From assembly GCA_950106755.1 (NCBI GenBank), contig OX467089.1, positions 22,611,345 through 22,675,344 on the forward strand: a stretch of DNA of 64,000 nucleotides, given 5' to 3'. Origin of the DNA: Climacium dendroides. Its lineage: Eukaryota > Streptophyta > Bryopsida > Hypnales > Climaciaceae. Below the pieces are notes generated by a model. The model did no database searches and was not told where the DNA came from. It worked only from the letters and a program-made list of their open reading frames with translations. Within the stretch, counting starts at the first letter, position 1; each line of letters opens with the position of its first letter. Shown here one piece after another: positions 1 through 10,967 of the stretch. The position numbers were made by a program, and so were the translations under genes.

Positions 1-544
1 GTTAGTATGGGTAACACTATTTATCATCATTAGTGTAGTGAAAATGATTTTTGGAAGTAGTGCATGTGACTCTAAAGTATCATCCACTCTCCCTATTTCA
101 AGGGGTTCATTAATGCCTCAACCCAAGACCATGCCGATCATTCTCCTGCAGTACAGTTGCGTGAGGTGAAATTCTGTACCAAGGAAGAATTCTATTCTAT
201 GAATTTGTAACAACGTGTGAATCAACATTCTGTTTATTATTCAGGATAGGTAGTTGCAGTAGCAGGAGAATTCAAGCCCATGTAATAAGCTTATTATTAT
301 CATACCCAAAGCTTCTTCCTCACCAAATGAAACTGCATTTCGCTGACAAGTGGGTGGGGTCTTGTAATTCTCGAACTTTGAACCTGCACGAAGTTTTAGA
401 TATGGATGGATTTCTTCTTAAATTTAAAAAAAAAAATTTAAAAATTTAAACCCGGAGTTTCTTCCAAGAACAAAAACGTTATTGATGGGATTTGGAAGAA
501 GTCTTTGGCATCCCCCCTTCCTGAGTCCAAAAGGGGGGGGGCCA
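1..544. other. intergenic, no gene recognised
   Basis: No coding region is supported. The first 400 bases have mixed composition and could be the flank of a gene outside the window, but no protein similarity is visible. An A/T run lies at about 418-450 and a G run at 531-541, just before the first MITE. Confidence 0.4.
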
Positions 545-771
545 GGGAGGATTGACCCCCTTATTGCACCCGTGTTTTAACCATGGAGAAAACACTGAAT
601 TTTTTTAATTTGCCACCCATCACAGAATTTGAAAATATTGAATTCATATTTGCAATCAGAGGCCCTGAATTAGACGAGATATGTGAAGAAAAATAAAGTT
701 GATGCGGCACGAAATAGGTGGCAATTTTTACATTTACCCTTGAATGGGGCAATAAGGGGGTCAATCCTCCC
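545..771. mobile_element. MITE with GC-rich terminal inverted repeats (copy 1)
   Basis: The two ends are near-perfect inverted repeats of about 26 bp, beginning GGGAGGATTGACCCCC and ending with its complement. The interior is 175 bp, AT-rich and non-coding. A related diverged copy lies at 33664-33881. No clear target-site duplication was identified, so no superfamily is assigned. Confidence 0.6.
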
Positions 772-1638
772 TTCACAGAGTCCAAGGGTCATGGTAGAAC
801 TAATATTCTCACAGAATTCTCTCTCCTACTGAACCCTTCTTTTCTTGGGTATATAAACTTAATTATTTTAAAAGGACACCACATACCCAGTGAATCACAC
901 AAATAACTCAACTTGATTCCTGGTGAAATAAACCAGAAAGATTACATACCCCATTTAAGCTTAGTTGGGTTTGATTTTTCTAGGGATTTCAGACCCACCC
1001 ATTAACTTATTTATGGGGGTTGTAGTACAAAAGGGTCTGAGTCCGAGGGGGCCCCAATCTCCCGGAACGCGGTTCGCAGACAATCATATCATTGACAGTC
1101 GGTTGTATCCCGGAAGACGTGAGAAGCTTCATATTCTATGATTTTTATATAAAAAAATATATAAATCCCTTGAAACGAATGAAATGGAATTTCATTGAGC
1201 AAGGGGGGAAAAAAATACAAGACCACCAGCCACAAGTGGCCTACTATGGAATTTTTCGGTAAAAAATAATGAAGTTACCATTTTTCCAGGATTCATGGTT
1301 GGGAATTGGGAATGGTGCCGTGGATCATTGAGGACTAAATTAAATTGGGGAGCATGGGTGTAGGGAACTTCAAGGCATGTGAATATGGTGCATTGAAATG
1401 TTACGATCAAGGTCATTTGTTGTCAATTGAACCTCCATGCCAACTTGGTATCAAAGGGATTGGAAAAAAATGACACTGAAATGGCATGTGCTGTCAAAAT
1501 AAGGTATGTGTTGTCAAAAAGGTATCAAAATAATTTGGACCAACTTTTCTGATGGGATGGGATACAAAGGAATGTCGTCCCTGTATACTTATATGTGAGC
1601 ATGTGAAGAGGAAAAAAACTCCAAGGAACAATTGAAAG
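772..1638. other. intergenic, no gene recognised
   Basis: AT-rich DNA with a short GC-richer patch at about 1040-1080. There is a small local duplication at about 1480-1530 (a GTGYTGTCAAAA-type motif twice). No coding similarity is seen. Confidence 0.4.
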
Positions 1639-1756
1639 TATGTTCGTACTTGGTGTTGAAGAGTGTTGTTAGTGAGGGTTTTAGGAACGAATTTAGATCT
1701 ATTTTTAGGTTGGGTTTATATTGTAAACATCAACCCTAACACCAAGTGCGAACATA
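1639..1756. mobile_element. small foldback MITE, TATGTTYGYACTTGG family (copy 1)
   Basis: The left end TATGTTCGTACTTGGTGTT pairs with the right end AACACCAAGTGCGAACATA; the whole unit is 118 bp. A longer relative with the same terminal motif is at 13377-14061. If the flanking TA is the target duplication it would resemble Tc1/mariner-type MITEs, but that is inference. Confidence 0.5.
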
Positions 1757-1929
1757 TCATAAAACTAGGTTTTGGGAATGAAATAAATCGGAATTGGCAC
1801 TTGTAGTAAAACTAAATATATAAGGGCATGTTTTTTTTTGAGGGGAGGGTTCCAAATTATCACCGAATTCATTGAGTTAATTGAATTTGTGCGAGACTAT
1901 ATTGCATCTCTTTACTAGAACAAAAATTT

Positions 1930-2690
1930 AATTGTGAAGGTCTTATTGCCTTTTCTATTGTGAAGTGCAAAACTTCTAATTTTTTTTTTGTATATCTATC
2001 CATGGGATTTGCACTAAACTACTATGAGATTGTGTAAAAGAAATTTCAAAAACTTCACCATGTAAATTGCAAGATATTTGCATGTATAGTGAAGAAGATG
2101 TTTTTGTTTAAACCTTATTTTATTAGATTTTAAGACTTTGACTCTTTGTAACTTAAATACAAAAATTTCAATGATAGATATTGTTTGAGCAAGAAAACTA
2201 TATCATGTGGAATTTTTTTTCCTAGAAAATTGTGAAAATTGAGTTCAAAAATGGATTCTAGGGGTTATTTTAAAAAAAAAAGTGTTTTAATTGTCTGAAA
2301 AACAAGATTCTCCATAATATTTCATTAATAATCCAAATAAATTTTGTATTGCTCAACAACCTCCATTTTTAAGCTTTGGCAACATAATCCAAAAATTCAA
2401 AATATATATTTTTAAAATTTTGATTTTCATAGAATTTTTTTGTATTGCTCAACAACCTCCATTTTGAGCTTTGGCAATATAACTTTTTTTCCCAAGTATT
2501 GATTAAAATGAAAGTTTTTCCCAAGTATTTTCCCGAGTTTTTCCCAAGTTTTTTCCAAGTATTTTTAGAAAACTAATGAATTTTCTATTTTTGAAAATGG
2601 TTTTAAAAAATCATGCCAAAAATTGAGATCATAGGAACTTGTCTAAACTTTCGAGAGTCCTACAAGGGGATTCTCAGTCCTTTAGGATCT
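1930..2690. repeat. degenerate copy of the TTAA-element family (type X)
   Basis: The stretch shares collinear phrases with the intact copies at 10048-10967 and 57897-58840, such as the GCAAGATATTTGCAT-like motif, the AAAAATTGAGATCAT-like motif and the CCTTTAGG end. Neither terminus is cleanly preserved. No coding content. Confidence 0.45.
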
Positions 2691-3584
2691 AATAGAAGAT
2701 ATTCCCTTGTTTTCATGGTAGACATTAAATAAATAAAATTTAGATGATTTGCTTTAAAAAAAAATGAAACAATTAGTGTCAATTACACTAATAGATTTAA
2801 TTTGTATAATATGAACAATTTTTCCTAATGTTCATATATCAACTTTCCATTTAATATCCAAAGCATTTTATCACATATTAATCCCTAGATGCTTCTTTAC
2901 ATTTATTTACATATATTTGAAACTCATTTTTTTGAGATGTTAAATTCAAGTATTTGGGAAGCAAATTGAGCCCCAATGAAACGTTTGTTGATATAAAATG
3001 TTGACCTACATGAATAAATTTTGGTTTAAGAATTTTTTTATTGTTAAATGATGGATACCATAAAAAAATTGATGAAATGATCAAAATTGAACTAGCAGCT
3101 TGGACAAATATTGTACCCAATGGTTAGAAGTTGACATCTGTTGCTAAATGAACATTTAACTCTTTTTTGGAAAATAAGAATTGGTAGATACTAAGAATAG
3201 GAAAATTCTATTAGATTGTTTTTTCATACTAAAAGAATTGAAAAAACATGCCCCAAAAAATTTGCCACCTAGTTTAAGAGATGTTAGAGCATCCTCAATG
3301 TGAACTGTAATTGGCAAAATTTACTAAGCCTAGCGACAAGGTACAATATGTAAGGTATCATCCTATTATCATCCAAATTAGAATTCTATCTTCATATACA
3401 TTTGATGTACATCTCATTTTAAAATGTATCCCATGGGTGTATAAGAATAGAGTTGAGATGGAGGTGGTAATAGTTTCATTCACTTGTAGATTAGAAGTAA
3501 TTTCCATCTAAAAGATTTTTAATTCAAACCAAACCAATACACTAAAATGGTTTTTCAGTATGGTTTGTCAATATAATGCCAATC
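2691..3584. other. AT-rich intergenic DNA
   Basis: No gene is recognised. GAGCATCCTCAATGTGA at about 3288 resembles the terminal motif of the PIF/Harbinger-like MITE at 38651-39021, but no matching second end was found. Confidence 0.35.
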
Positions 3585-4364
3585 TTAACCCTTAAATGTC
3601 CAAGGCCTTTTTTGAGCTTTTAGGAATTTGCTTTGAATTGAACAAATTTTTTGATAGCTTTGCCAATTGGGGCATCTTTAGCAAAAATTCTCATCAACTT
3701 TTGAAATTTGGCATGTATATCACTAATAAAATATGACATAAAATTGTCAAAAGAAAATTTAGTTCTCAAATCACATTTTTAGAGGAGTCAAACTTTGTTA
3801 GCTACATCAAGGTAGTTTAAAAAATATATATTATCTTGCAATATGTGAAGTTAAAGTTCTTGAAAATTTTCCCTCATATTCCAAATGTTTGTCCTTAACT
3901 TCTCAACTTTTAAATTAAAAATTAAAAATTTCCTCATTGCACAAGAAATCATCAAGTATAGTAAACTCACCTAATCTCTTTGCATTGTAGGGTGATTTAG
4001 AATAAGCTAAATTCCATATTTCTGTCTAAAATTTTCATAAGTGAACCTAACACAATATGTCCATATACTTACAAATGGTCAAAATCTGCATTTTAGTGTA
4101 CAACAAAAGTTTTACTCACTCCAAAAGGTGTTAGGAATGAAGAAAATTTGTTTTTTTTCCTCACTTCAAATGTTATGATATTTTATTTCATATGGGTGAA
4201 CGAGCTGATATTTTTTCTACACATTGCCTTACTTGTTTCATACACCTTTGTACAATTGGAATTCAAAAAAGAAGTTTTAATTATTGATTTTGGATAGTGT
4301 ATCAAAAATGAACAATTTTGAACTTTTTTTTCTACCACAACACCCTATGATCTTTAAGGATTAA
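3585..4364. mobile_element. TTAA-flanked element, type Y (probable)
   Basis: It starts TTAACCCTTAAATGTCC and ends CTTTAAGGATTAA, so TTAA flanks both ends and the termini are imperfect inverted repeats. The left 80 bp closely match the start of the copy at 37997 and the reversed end of the copy at 42683-43669. The interior is non-coding. Confidence 0.45.
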
Positions 4365-4457
4365 GAGATAAGTTCCTCCTAGGTATTTAGCAAAGCATAA
4401 TACTTCCCGAACATGGGGAGGACCATTGTATGGTTAAGTTAACATTGGAGTTCAATG

Positions 4458-4833
4458 TAAGGTAGAACTACCCATTACCACCATTTAACCAATTCCCCCA
4501 CCTACAGGTTCCTCCTATTTCTGTCACTGGCCCATTTTATTACCACAATCTTACTCATCTATGATCATGATGGCAATGCACTGGGGAGCGAACACATCAG
4601 CCCACGCTTCAACAATGCTCTGGTCATGCTTTACCAAGGGTCGGTCTACTCACAGTTTTATATTTCAGCTTTGAAAAATCACAAAAAATTCAATTCTTGT
4701 CAGAATGTCTTTATTTTTTTTGCAATTGACTTCTCTCAAACAATTCAATCTCTGGAAAATATGAGAGCTCATAAATAGCTTCTCCAAAGTACCTAGATAG
4801 CAAATCTGTATGGGAATGGGTAGTTCTACCTTA
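4458..4833. mobile_element. MITE with TAAGGTAGAAC-type inverted repeats (copy 1)
   Basis: The left end TAAGGTAGAACTACCCATTA pairs almost perfectly with the right end (about 20 bp). The element is 376 bp and non-coding. A second copy with a shorter interior is at 43667-43946. The right end lies just upstream of the presumed promoter of the LysM receptor gene. Confidence 0.6.
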
Positions 4834-5547
4834 ACGGAGTTCCTTCTCTTTTCTCTCCACTTTCCATCCCCAAACGGCCGATTTTTGGGGGTCGCTAAAA
4901 TACATGGAAAGAAACCGTAAGTTAGTAAGTTACTAATTGGCCCTCGTGTGGGGCCAGTCTCCCTGACCCCAAGTTGACCCCTATTGACCCCAACGACCCC
5001 CCTCATCCGGTAGGTCGGTACCGAATGTCGGAATTTAACACCTACCAACCCCCCCAGAAGCCTCAAACCCCATTCACACTGCCCCCACCCGAATGCCGCG
5101 TTTCCAGGGCCTTCCCCGAGCTCATATTCCAAGCCTTCGTGGTTTCCGCTGTCGAACCCCACCGCGCGCATCTCATGGCCTCTTCAAAATGGCAACCTCC
5201 CCATCACGAGCTCACCCATAACTCCCCTTGCCACTTCGCCTAATTACTCGCTCTCGCACAGCAACAAGCAAAGTCCCAGGGCGCTCCCAAATCCACTGCC
5301 AATTCTTTTGGTGGGGTTCGCGGGGTTCACCTCCACGCAGCTAGCTTGGCTTTGGCTTGGCTTTGAAACTGAGTGGGAGTGATTTGCGCTGCGAAGTGTG
5401 CTGTTGCTGTACGTCTGCTCTCAGGAGCCGTCTGTTGTGGGGTGAGTTCACTTACAACGCTCGATCGACCTTTCAGTGGAGAGTGTTCTTGCATTGGGTT
5501 CTTGGGGTTCGCTTGCTCGGCATGGCTGGGGTGCGGCAAACAACCAG
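4834..5547 (+). promoter_or_regulatory. presumed promoter and first leader exon of the LysM receptor gene
   Basis: This is a GC-richer stretch before the receptor gene. Two TTGACC motifs (W-box core, the known WRKY binding site) lie 10 bp apart at 4974-4979 and 4984-4989. A plausible non-coding first exon ends at 5547 at a CAG/GTATGG donor. No transcription start can be fixed from sequence alone. A 168-codon open frame on the other strand (4665-5171) looks spurious. Confidence 0.35.
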
Positions 5548-6258
5548 GTATGGGAACCCATATTTACTCAGAGGCCGTGTGTTGAGTTGGGTTAGATTTT
5601 GTTGGAATCTCTTGGATGCGAATGATGTGCGCTATTTTGATTATGCTGTCTTGATTTAGAGATGAAGTTGAGGGCAAAAATTGGTTGACAGTTAGGATCT
5701 ATCTTGGTTTTTTCTCGCTCAAAGTCGTCGACTCGCCAATGCAAATCTGGGACTAAGTTAGTTGAGGAGAGTGGAGCTTTAGGATGAGGAATAGTTTACC
5801 GGTCTATCAGTCGAGTAGTTGAGGGATTGTTGTTGTTGTTGTTGTTGTTGGGTACTTCAAGAGCCGAGAGGTTTTGTTTTAAATGTGGTCGTACTACTAC
5901 TTCTATACAGTCAGAGTATGGATTTGGCCGTTTAGAACTTTGGGTTTGAAGTGGAATGAAGTGGAGTGCGTTACGTGTTGAAAAAATTTGAGTTGAGGAG
6001 CCGATGTTGAGGAGCTATTGTAAATCTGGAGCTAAACTAGTTGAAGAGCGCCTTCTGTAGAGTCGCCAAGCGATTTGTTGTTTCGGTTCTTCGTGAGCTG
6101 AGAGGCTGTGATTTGGAGTGGCGCGGTTGTACTACTACAGCTGTCAGAAATATGATTTACCGTTAAGAACTTCGTCTTTGAAATGGAATGAAGTTATGGT
6201 GGTCAAGATGGACTTTGAAACTTTTGAGACTGACTAGTGACGTAACCTTATCTTGCAG
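5548..6258 (+). other. probable 5' leader intron of the LysM receptor gene
   Basis: The donor CAG/GTATGG at 5548 and acceptor TTATCTTGCAG/GT at 6258 define a 711-bp intron in the leader. It contains a (GTT)n run at 5828-5850 and a diverged internal duplication: about 5850-5965 resembles about 6085-6197. The splice is inferred, not proven by transcript data. Confidence 0.4.
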
Positions 6259-6311
6259 GTCTGTGGCTGAAGCTTCGATTTCTCGTCCTGGACGTCCTGT
6301 TCAATTTTCCA

Positions 6312-6341
6312 ATGGACCAAAGTAGACAATTGCCGAAGTGA
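6312..6341 (+). other. short upstream ORF in the receptor leader
   Basis: ATG at 6312 opens a nine-codon reading frame closed by TGA at 6339-6341, 76 nt before the main start. It is the only upstream ATG in the inferred second leader exon. Such uORFs often damp translation of the main frame; a role here is inference. Confidence 0.35.
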
Positions 6342-6417
6342 AGCATCCGATTGTTGCTTGCGGAATTCAAATACATCGATCCACCCTTGAAGCAGAAGAA
6401 GGACAGAGTCTAGCAAG

Positions 6418-8778
6418 ATGTTGTCGATGTGGAGAAGTGGGCCTGCGGTTCTGTTGTTCTGGGCAGTAGTGCTAGCGCCCTTGGCGATGGCCCAGCAGCA
6501 GTACAACAACACAGACGGCTACGCTTGCAACGGGGTTCGCAAAACCTGCAGCGCCTACGCCTTATATCGAACCTTCCAGTCGAACGAAACCCTGCAGAAA
6601 GTGGGCGGCTACTTCAACAAAACCTCCACAGCCATTTCCAATGTGAGTGATCTCAACCTCCTTTCTCCGAGCGCCGGTCTCCGACTATCCCAGCCTCTTT
6701 ACATCCCCTTGGACTGCAGCTGCCAGAACGTGACCCAGCAGATGCAAGTCCCACACACGATTGTCTCCGGAGACACTTTCTACCTACTCTCGGTGACAAT
6801 CTACGGCGGGTTGACCACCTACCAAGCTATGATGATCCTCAACCCCACGAAAGACATCTACGATCTCCAGCCTGGGGATACAATCATGGTTCCCATCTTC
6901 TGTGCTTGTCCTACAGCAACACAGACCGCTAACGGAACCAACTTCTTGCTCACACACACAGTCTACCCTGGTGAGACTGTGGACATTGTGAGTGGATACT
7001 ATGGGATCACAGCAGCTGAGCTTAGCGCTGCAAACGAGATTGCGGCTGATAAACCACTTGGGGAGAATACTACGCTTCTGGTTCCGTTAGCTTCCTTACC
7101 GCCATTGGCATCTATGAACTTCGCTACAGTGCCTCCTCCGCCTCCTGCAACTGCAACTCCTCCTTCGCCAAGTGAGTCTCCCAGTGTTGTGGTGGAGAGG
7201 AAAGCGGCTTCTAAGACGCCGCTTATTGTTGGAATTGCGGTGGGGGCGTTTGGGTTGACGTTGGCGGCTGTGTTTGGGGCGCTGTTGTTGATGAAAGCTT
7301 GCCAAAGGCGTGATGGCGATGCTAAAGGTGTTGGGCTTTATGAGAGCCGGGGGTATTACCAGAATGCGCCGAGTGGCTCTACCAAAGACTCAGAAGGGAT
7401 GAAGACGAATGCTTATCATCTGGAGATGCTGGCGGGCATGTCGGATGTGGTGGGCTCGGACAAGCCGATTTTGCTGTCGTACCAGGAGCTTCAAGATGCC
7501 ACGCAGGACTTCAGTGAGGAGAATCTCGTTCAGGGGTCGGTGTACAGGGGGCGCATCAATGGACAGCTTGTCGCCATCAAGCAGATGAAGGGCAACATGT
7601 CGCAGGAGCTGAAAATTCTGTGTCAGGTTCATCACAGCAATCTGGTAAGGGCATGGATCCTCCCGTCCTCTTAATGGCTGAATTCAAAACATTCTCCATA
7701 TTTTCTCCCTTTGTACAGTTCTGTGCCATAGCCATGGGGTTCGAACGAAAATGTAATTGAAGTCCTCACCTGATGGTAAGCACGACAAACAGTCAAAGGC
7801 ATGTTCTTACTTACTATCATAAGTTCGGTTTTCTCCTGACGAGGACTTAATTTTGTGGAGATAAAATGGAGGCCGCTAGGTTGGTGTACAACGTTTGTTC
7901 TGAGATTGATTGCTGCATTTTTGTAATCTCTTGCTTTTGTTTGGTTTTGTGAGTCTGAATGGAGAGTGGCTGTGCTGCAGGTGAAGCTAGTGGGGATGTG
8001 TGTTGGAGGTTCAGAGCATCTGTTCCTCGTTTATGAATACGCAGAGAACGGATCCCTGAGCGACTGCCTGCAGAATCAATCTGCAATTGGGCGGAACAGG
8101 TTCAGCCAAAGCACCGCGTACTTGCCATGGACAGCCAGGGTGAGAATTGCCCTGGACGTGGCGTCAGGGCTGGACTACATCCACAACTACACCAACCCCA
8201 GCTTCGTGCACAAGGACGTGAAGAGCAGCAACATCCTCTTGGACGGGAGCTTCCGAGCGAAAGTGGCCAACTTCGGCATGGCCAAGTCCGCGGCCACTTC
8301 AGGAGCAGGGCCCTTGCTCACCCGCCACATCACGGGCACGCAGGGCTACATGGCCCCTGAGTATCTCGAGCACGGTCTCGTCACCGTGAAAGCTGATGTG
8401 TTCGCCTATGGGGTAGTGCTTTTGGAGATTTTGTCTGGCAAGGACGCCATTGTTCGCCCCGAGGATGATAATGCGGTTGATCAGAAAGAGCAAGCATTGT
8501 CAGATATCATCTTTGATGTGTTGAATGTGAGTGGGGACCGGCAAATAGTGCAGCTGCGCAGGTTCGTGGACCCGCAGTTGCATTCAGCCTACCCTTTGGA
8601 CATCGCCACTAGTGTTGCGAGCTTGGCCAAGACTTGTGTGGATGCGGATCCCGCTGTGAGGCCCAGCATGAAGGATGTGACATTCGCGCTCTCCAAGATG
8701 CTGGCGGCGTCGCTGGAGTGGGAGGCCAATGCTGGCTACGGCTCGGGCATGTCCACGGTCTCCATCGAAGCTCGGTAA
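6418..8778 (+). CDS. LysM receptor-like (pseudo)kinase, LYR / LYK4-LYK5 type
   Basis: Two coding exons, 6418-7644 and 7981-8778 (phase-0 intron, donor CTG/GTAAGG, acceptor CTGCAG), encode 674 residues. A signal peptide ends near A25. The ectodomain has C37 and C44, two CxC pairs (100/102 and 162/164) and three LysM repeats at about 46-97, 110-158 and 178-225. A Pro-rich stalk follows, then one membrane helix (about 268-291). In the kinase region K388, E397, HKD (486-488) and APE (534-536) are kept. The glycine loop is lost and DFG is NFG (506-508), as in the LYR/NFR5 and AtLYK4/5 class. These are plasma-membrane co-receptors that bind chitin-type oligosaccharides and signal through an active CERK1/LYK1-type partner. 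Low or absent kinase activity is inferred. The ATG was chosen because the signal peptide follows; a second in-frame ATG is codon 4. Confidence 0.92.
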
Positions 8779-9700
8779 TCGGGCCATTTCAATATGCCCC
8801 TCTCCTCTCTGGAGTGGGGGGAGGCCCATGCTGGCATGTCAAATCTCCATAGAAGACACGGTAATAGAGCACCCCCGCTCCTTCTCCCTGTCATTTGACC
8901 AGTCCTGAACCTTTCAACAGGCACAGAGCATACTACCAACTCTAGCTTTGATATTTGATATTAGCTTTGATATCATCTCGAGCTTTGATACTACCTGGAT
9001 CAGTGACTTGTAAATGCTCGCGCTGGTTGTGGCTTGTGAACTTTAGCAGCAGCCGTTTCCAAGCCTTTTCACCATCCCCAGAGAAGCGCAGATAGGGCCT
9101 CTCAATCAATCGACAAGCCTCTCTTCTCGTCGTGTCAGTACCACCAGTTTTGTTGGCAGGGAGAATGCTAAGCTTTAATTGAAATTAAATGTAGTTTTAC
9201 AATAGCTTTGATACCGACTCGTGCTTTGACGTTAACACGGTAATACCTGACTGAATGACTTACAATAGTGCTCGAGTTAGGCAGTGAGTATCATAGTGAC
9301 TTTTTTCGCCTGGAGCAGCAGCAGCTTTCGAGTCTGTTCACCGTCTCCATACAAACACGGTAATAGGGCTCCGTGAATGAACAAGCGCCTCTCCTGGCTC
9401 CACCGTTTCAGTATCAATACCACTGGTGAGCTTTGCTGACAAGGAGCATGTTATCAGCTCTAGCTTAAATAGTTTGATACTAGGCTTGATATCAACTCTA
9501 GCTTGCTGTAGGTTTGGTAGATTGCTTCCAAGTCTTTCCGAATTTCTGTCTGTATCATGACCCCACTGCCTGGAGACGTGAACTTGAATGGGGTCTGGTT
9601 GAACTGTTGGATGTACGACTGCTGATGCAGCCTTGTTTTTTTATTACTCAAAACTTGCAGGGACTACATTGACTGCCTACCTTGACTGCCTACCTTGACT
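8779..9700 (+). repeat. degenerate tandem repeats copying the receptor gene's 3' end
   Basis: The last codons of the receptor (8716-8785) recur at 8810-8873: the same GGAGTGGGAGGCC...ATGCTGGC phrase, then CTCCAT...GGTAAT. Further diverged units recur near 9041-9180 and 9313-9460, about 272 bp apart, sharing GCAGCAGC, CACCRTC, RATAGGGC and CAAGC.TCTC blocks. AGCTTTGATA-type motifs are scattered through 8940-9500. The region probably includes the 3' UTR. Confidence 0.6.
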
Positions 9701-10047
9701 GAGAGATAATGTTAGTAGATGAGCATGGGCGTTCTTATAATTGTATTGACAAGCTTTAAACAGTCCAATGGATCTGTTCCACTACAGTATTTTCGAAGTC
9801 TGTTTTTTTTAGGATTATGTTTCAGAACCTTCTTATCAGGTAAGGCGTCCGCACCGTAAAATAGACACTTTTTCTCAATCCAGTATATCTTGGGAATATT
9901 GTCATGTCACTCTCATTTGCAATAACCCTTAAAGTATGTATATACTATTAACCCTTAAAGTTCTTTCATGTTTAGAGGTCCAAAATTGTTTCAAAATAAA
10001 ATACTAATCTCCAAATTAAGGTGAAATTCTTCATCTATATTTGTTTT
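9701..10047. other. AT-rich intergenic DNA
   Basis: No gene. AACCCTTAAAG occurs twice between 9925 and 9965, resembling ends of the TTAA-element family, which suggests a nested or older insertion beside the intact copy that begins at 10048. Confidence 0.35.
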
Positions 10048-10967
10048 TTAACCCCTAAAGTTCTAAGGTCTTTTTTCCATCAAAACCCACTCAAAACTGC
10101 CATTTCTATTGTAAAGAGCAAAAAAATATTTAAATGATTTTTTTTTACATATCCAACCTTGGGATCTTATACTACACTGGTATTAGAATGCATGGAAAAT
10201 TTTTTAGAAACTTTGACTACATAGATTGTAAGATATTTACATTTAAAGTGAAGAAGTTTATTTTACACCTTAATTGGTTAGATTTTTTGGCTTTGAATTT
10301 TTTTGTACTTAAACATTTTGTACTATTGATTTTGATTTTCTAATTTTTTATGTTGAAGAATTAAGTTGAGGATTTAGGGAAAAAAATTCAATAAAGAAAC
10401 ACTTAATTTTCTCTCATTAAAAAATTGTCAAGTAGAAGGAGGTTCAAAATTGAAGGGATAATTGAACCATTAATAGCTTTAAGATGGAATTGAAACATAA
10501 TAATCCCAATGTTGAGATTGTTCTAAAAAACAAACTTAATCTCTCTTATTATTATTTTTTGCAATTTTTAAAAAATTGCATCCAAAAATGGATTTTATAA
10601 GTTTCTCTTTCAAAAAGACGCTTAGATTGCCCCCCAAATAAGGTTGTCCATAACTTTCTCATCACTAGACCAAATAGAACGAATTAAAGCTTTGGATGTA
10701 AACAAAAATAAAATCTTTGAGGAAAAAATTTAAATTTAAAAATATTCAACTTTTTGTGATTTTTTGGGGACTGCCCTTGAGTTGCTTTTTGGACTCATGG
10801 TGGCATAACTTTTGTTTCCAAGCATTGATTGAAATAAAAATTATATTTCCAAAAAGCTAACTAATTTTCAATCTTCAAAATAAGTTTCAAAAAATCATAT
10901 CAAAAATTGAGATCACACAAGCCTACTCAAAATCCCAAAAGTCCCCTATAAGAACTTTAGGGGTTAA
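10048..10967. mobile_element. TTAA-flanked element, type X (copy A)
   Basis: TTAA flanks both ends. The left terminus CCCCTAAAGTTCT is matched exactly by the reverse complement of the right terminus. At 920 bp it is collinear over its whole length with the copies at 21988-22909 and 57897-58840. It has no transposase frame, so it is non-autonomous. TTAA targets and CCC-type ends recall the piggyBac superfamily; the assignment is inference. Confidence 0.65.

Noticed and set aside
4665..5171. 168-codon minus-strand frame next to the LysM gene
   Set aside because: It spans the end of a MITE and simple TGACCCC-rich DNA, has no recognisable motifs, and its lower half is AT-rich repeat sequence.
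7728..7760. GGTTCGAA word suggesting a tRNA T-loop
   Set aside because: It lies inside the receptor intron, and no acceptor, D or anticodon stems can be assembled around it.
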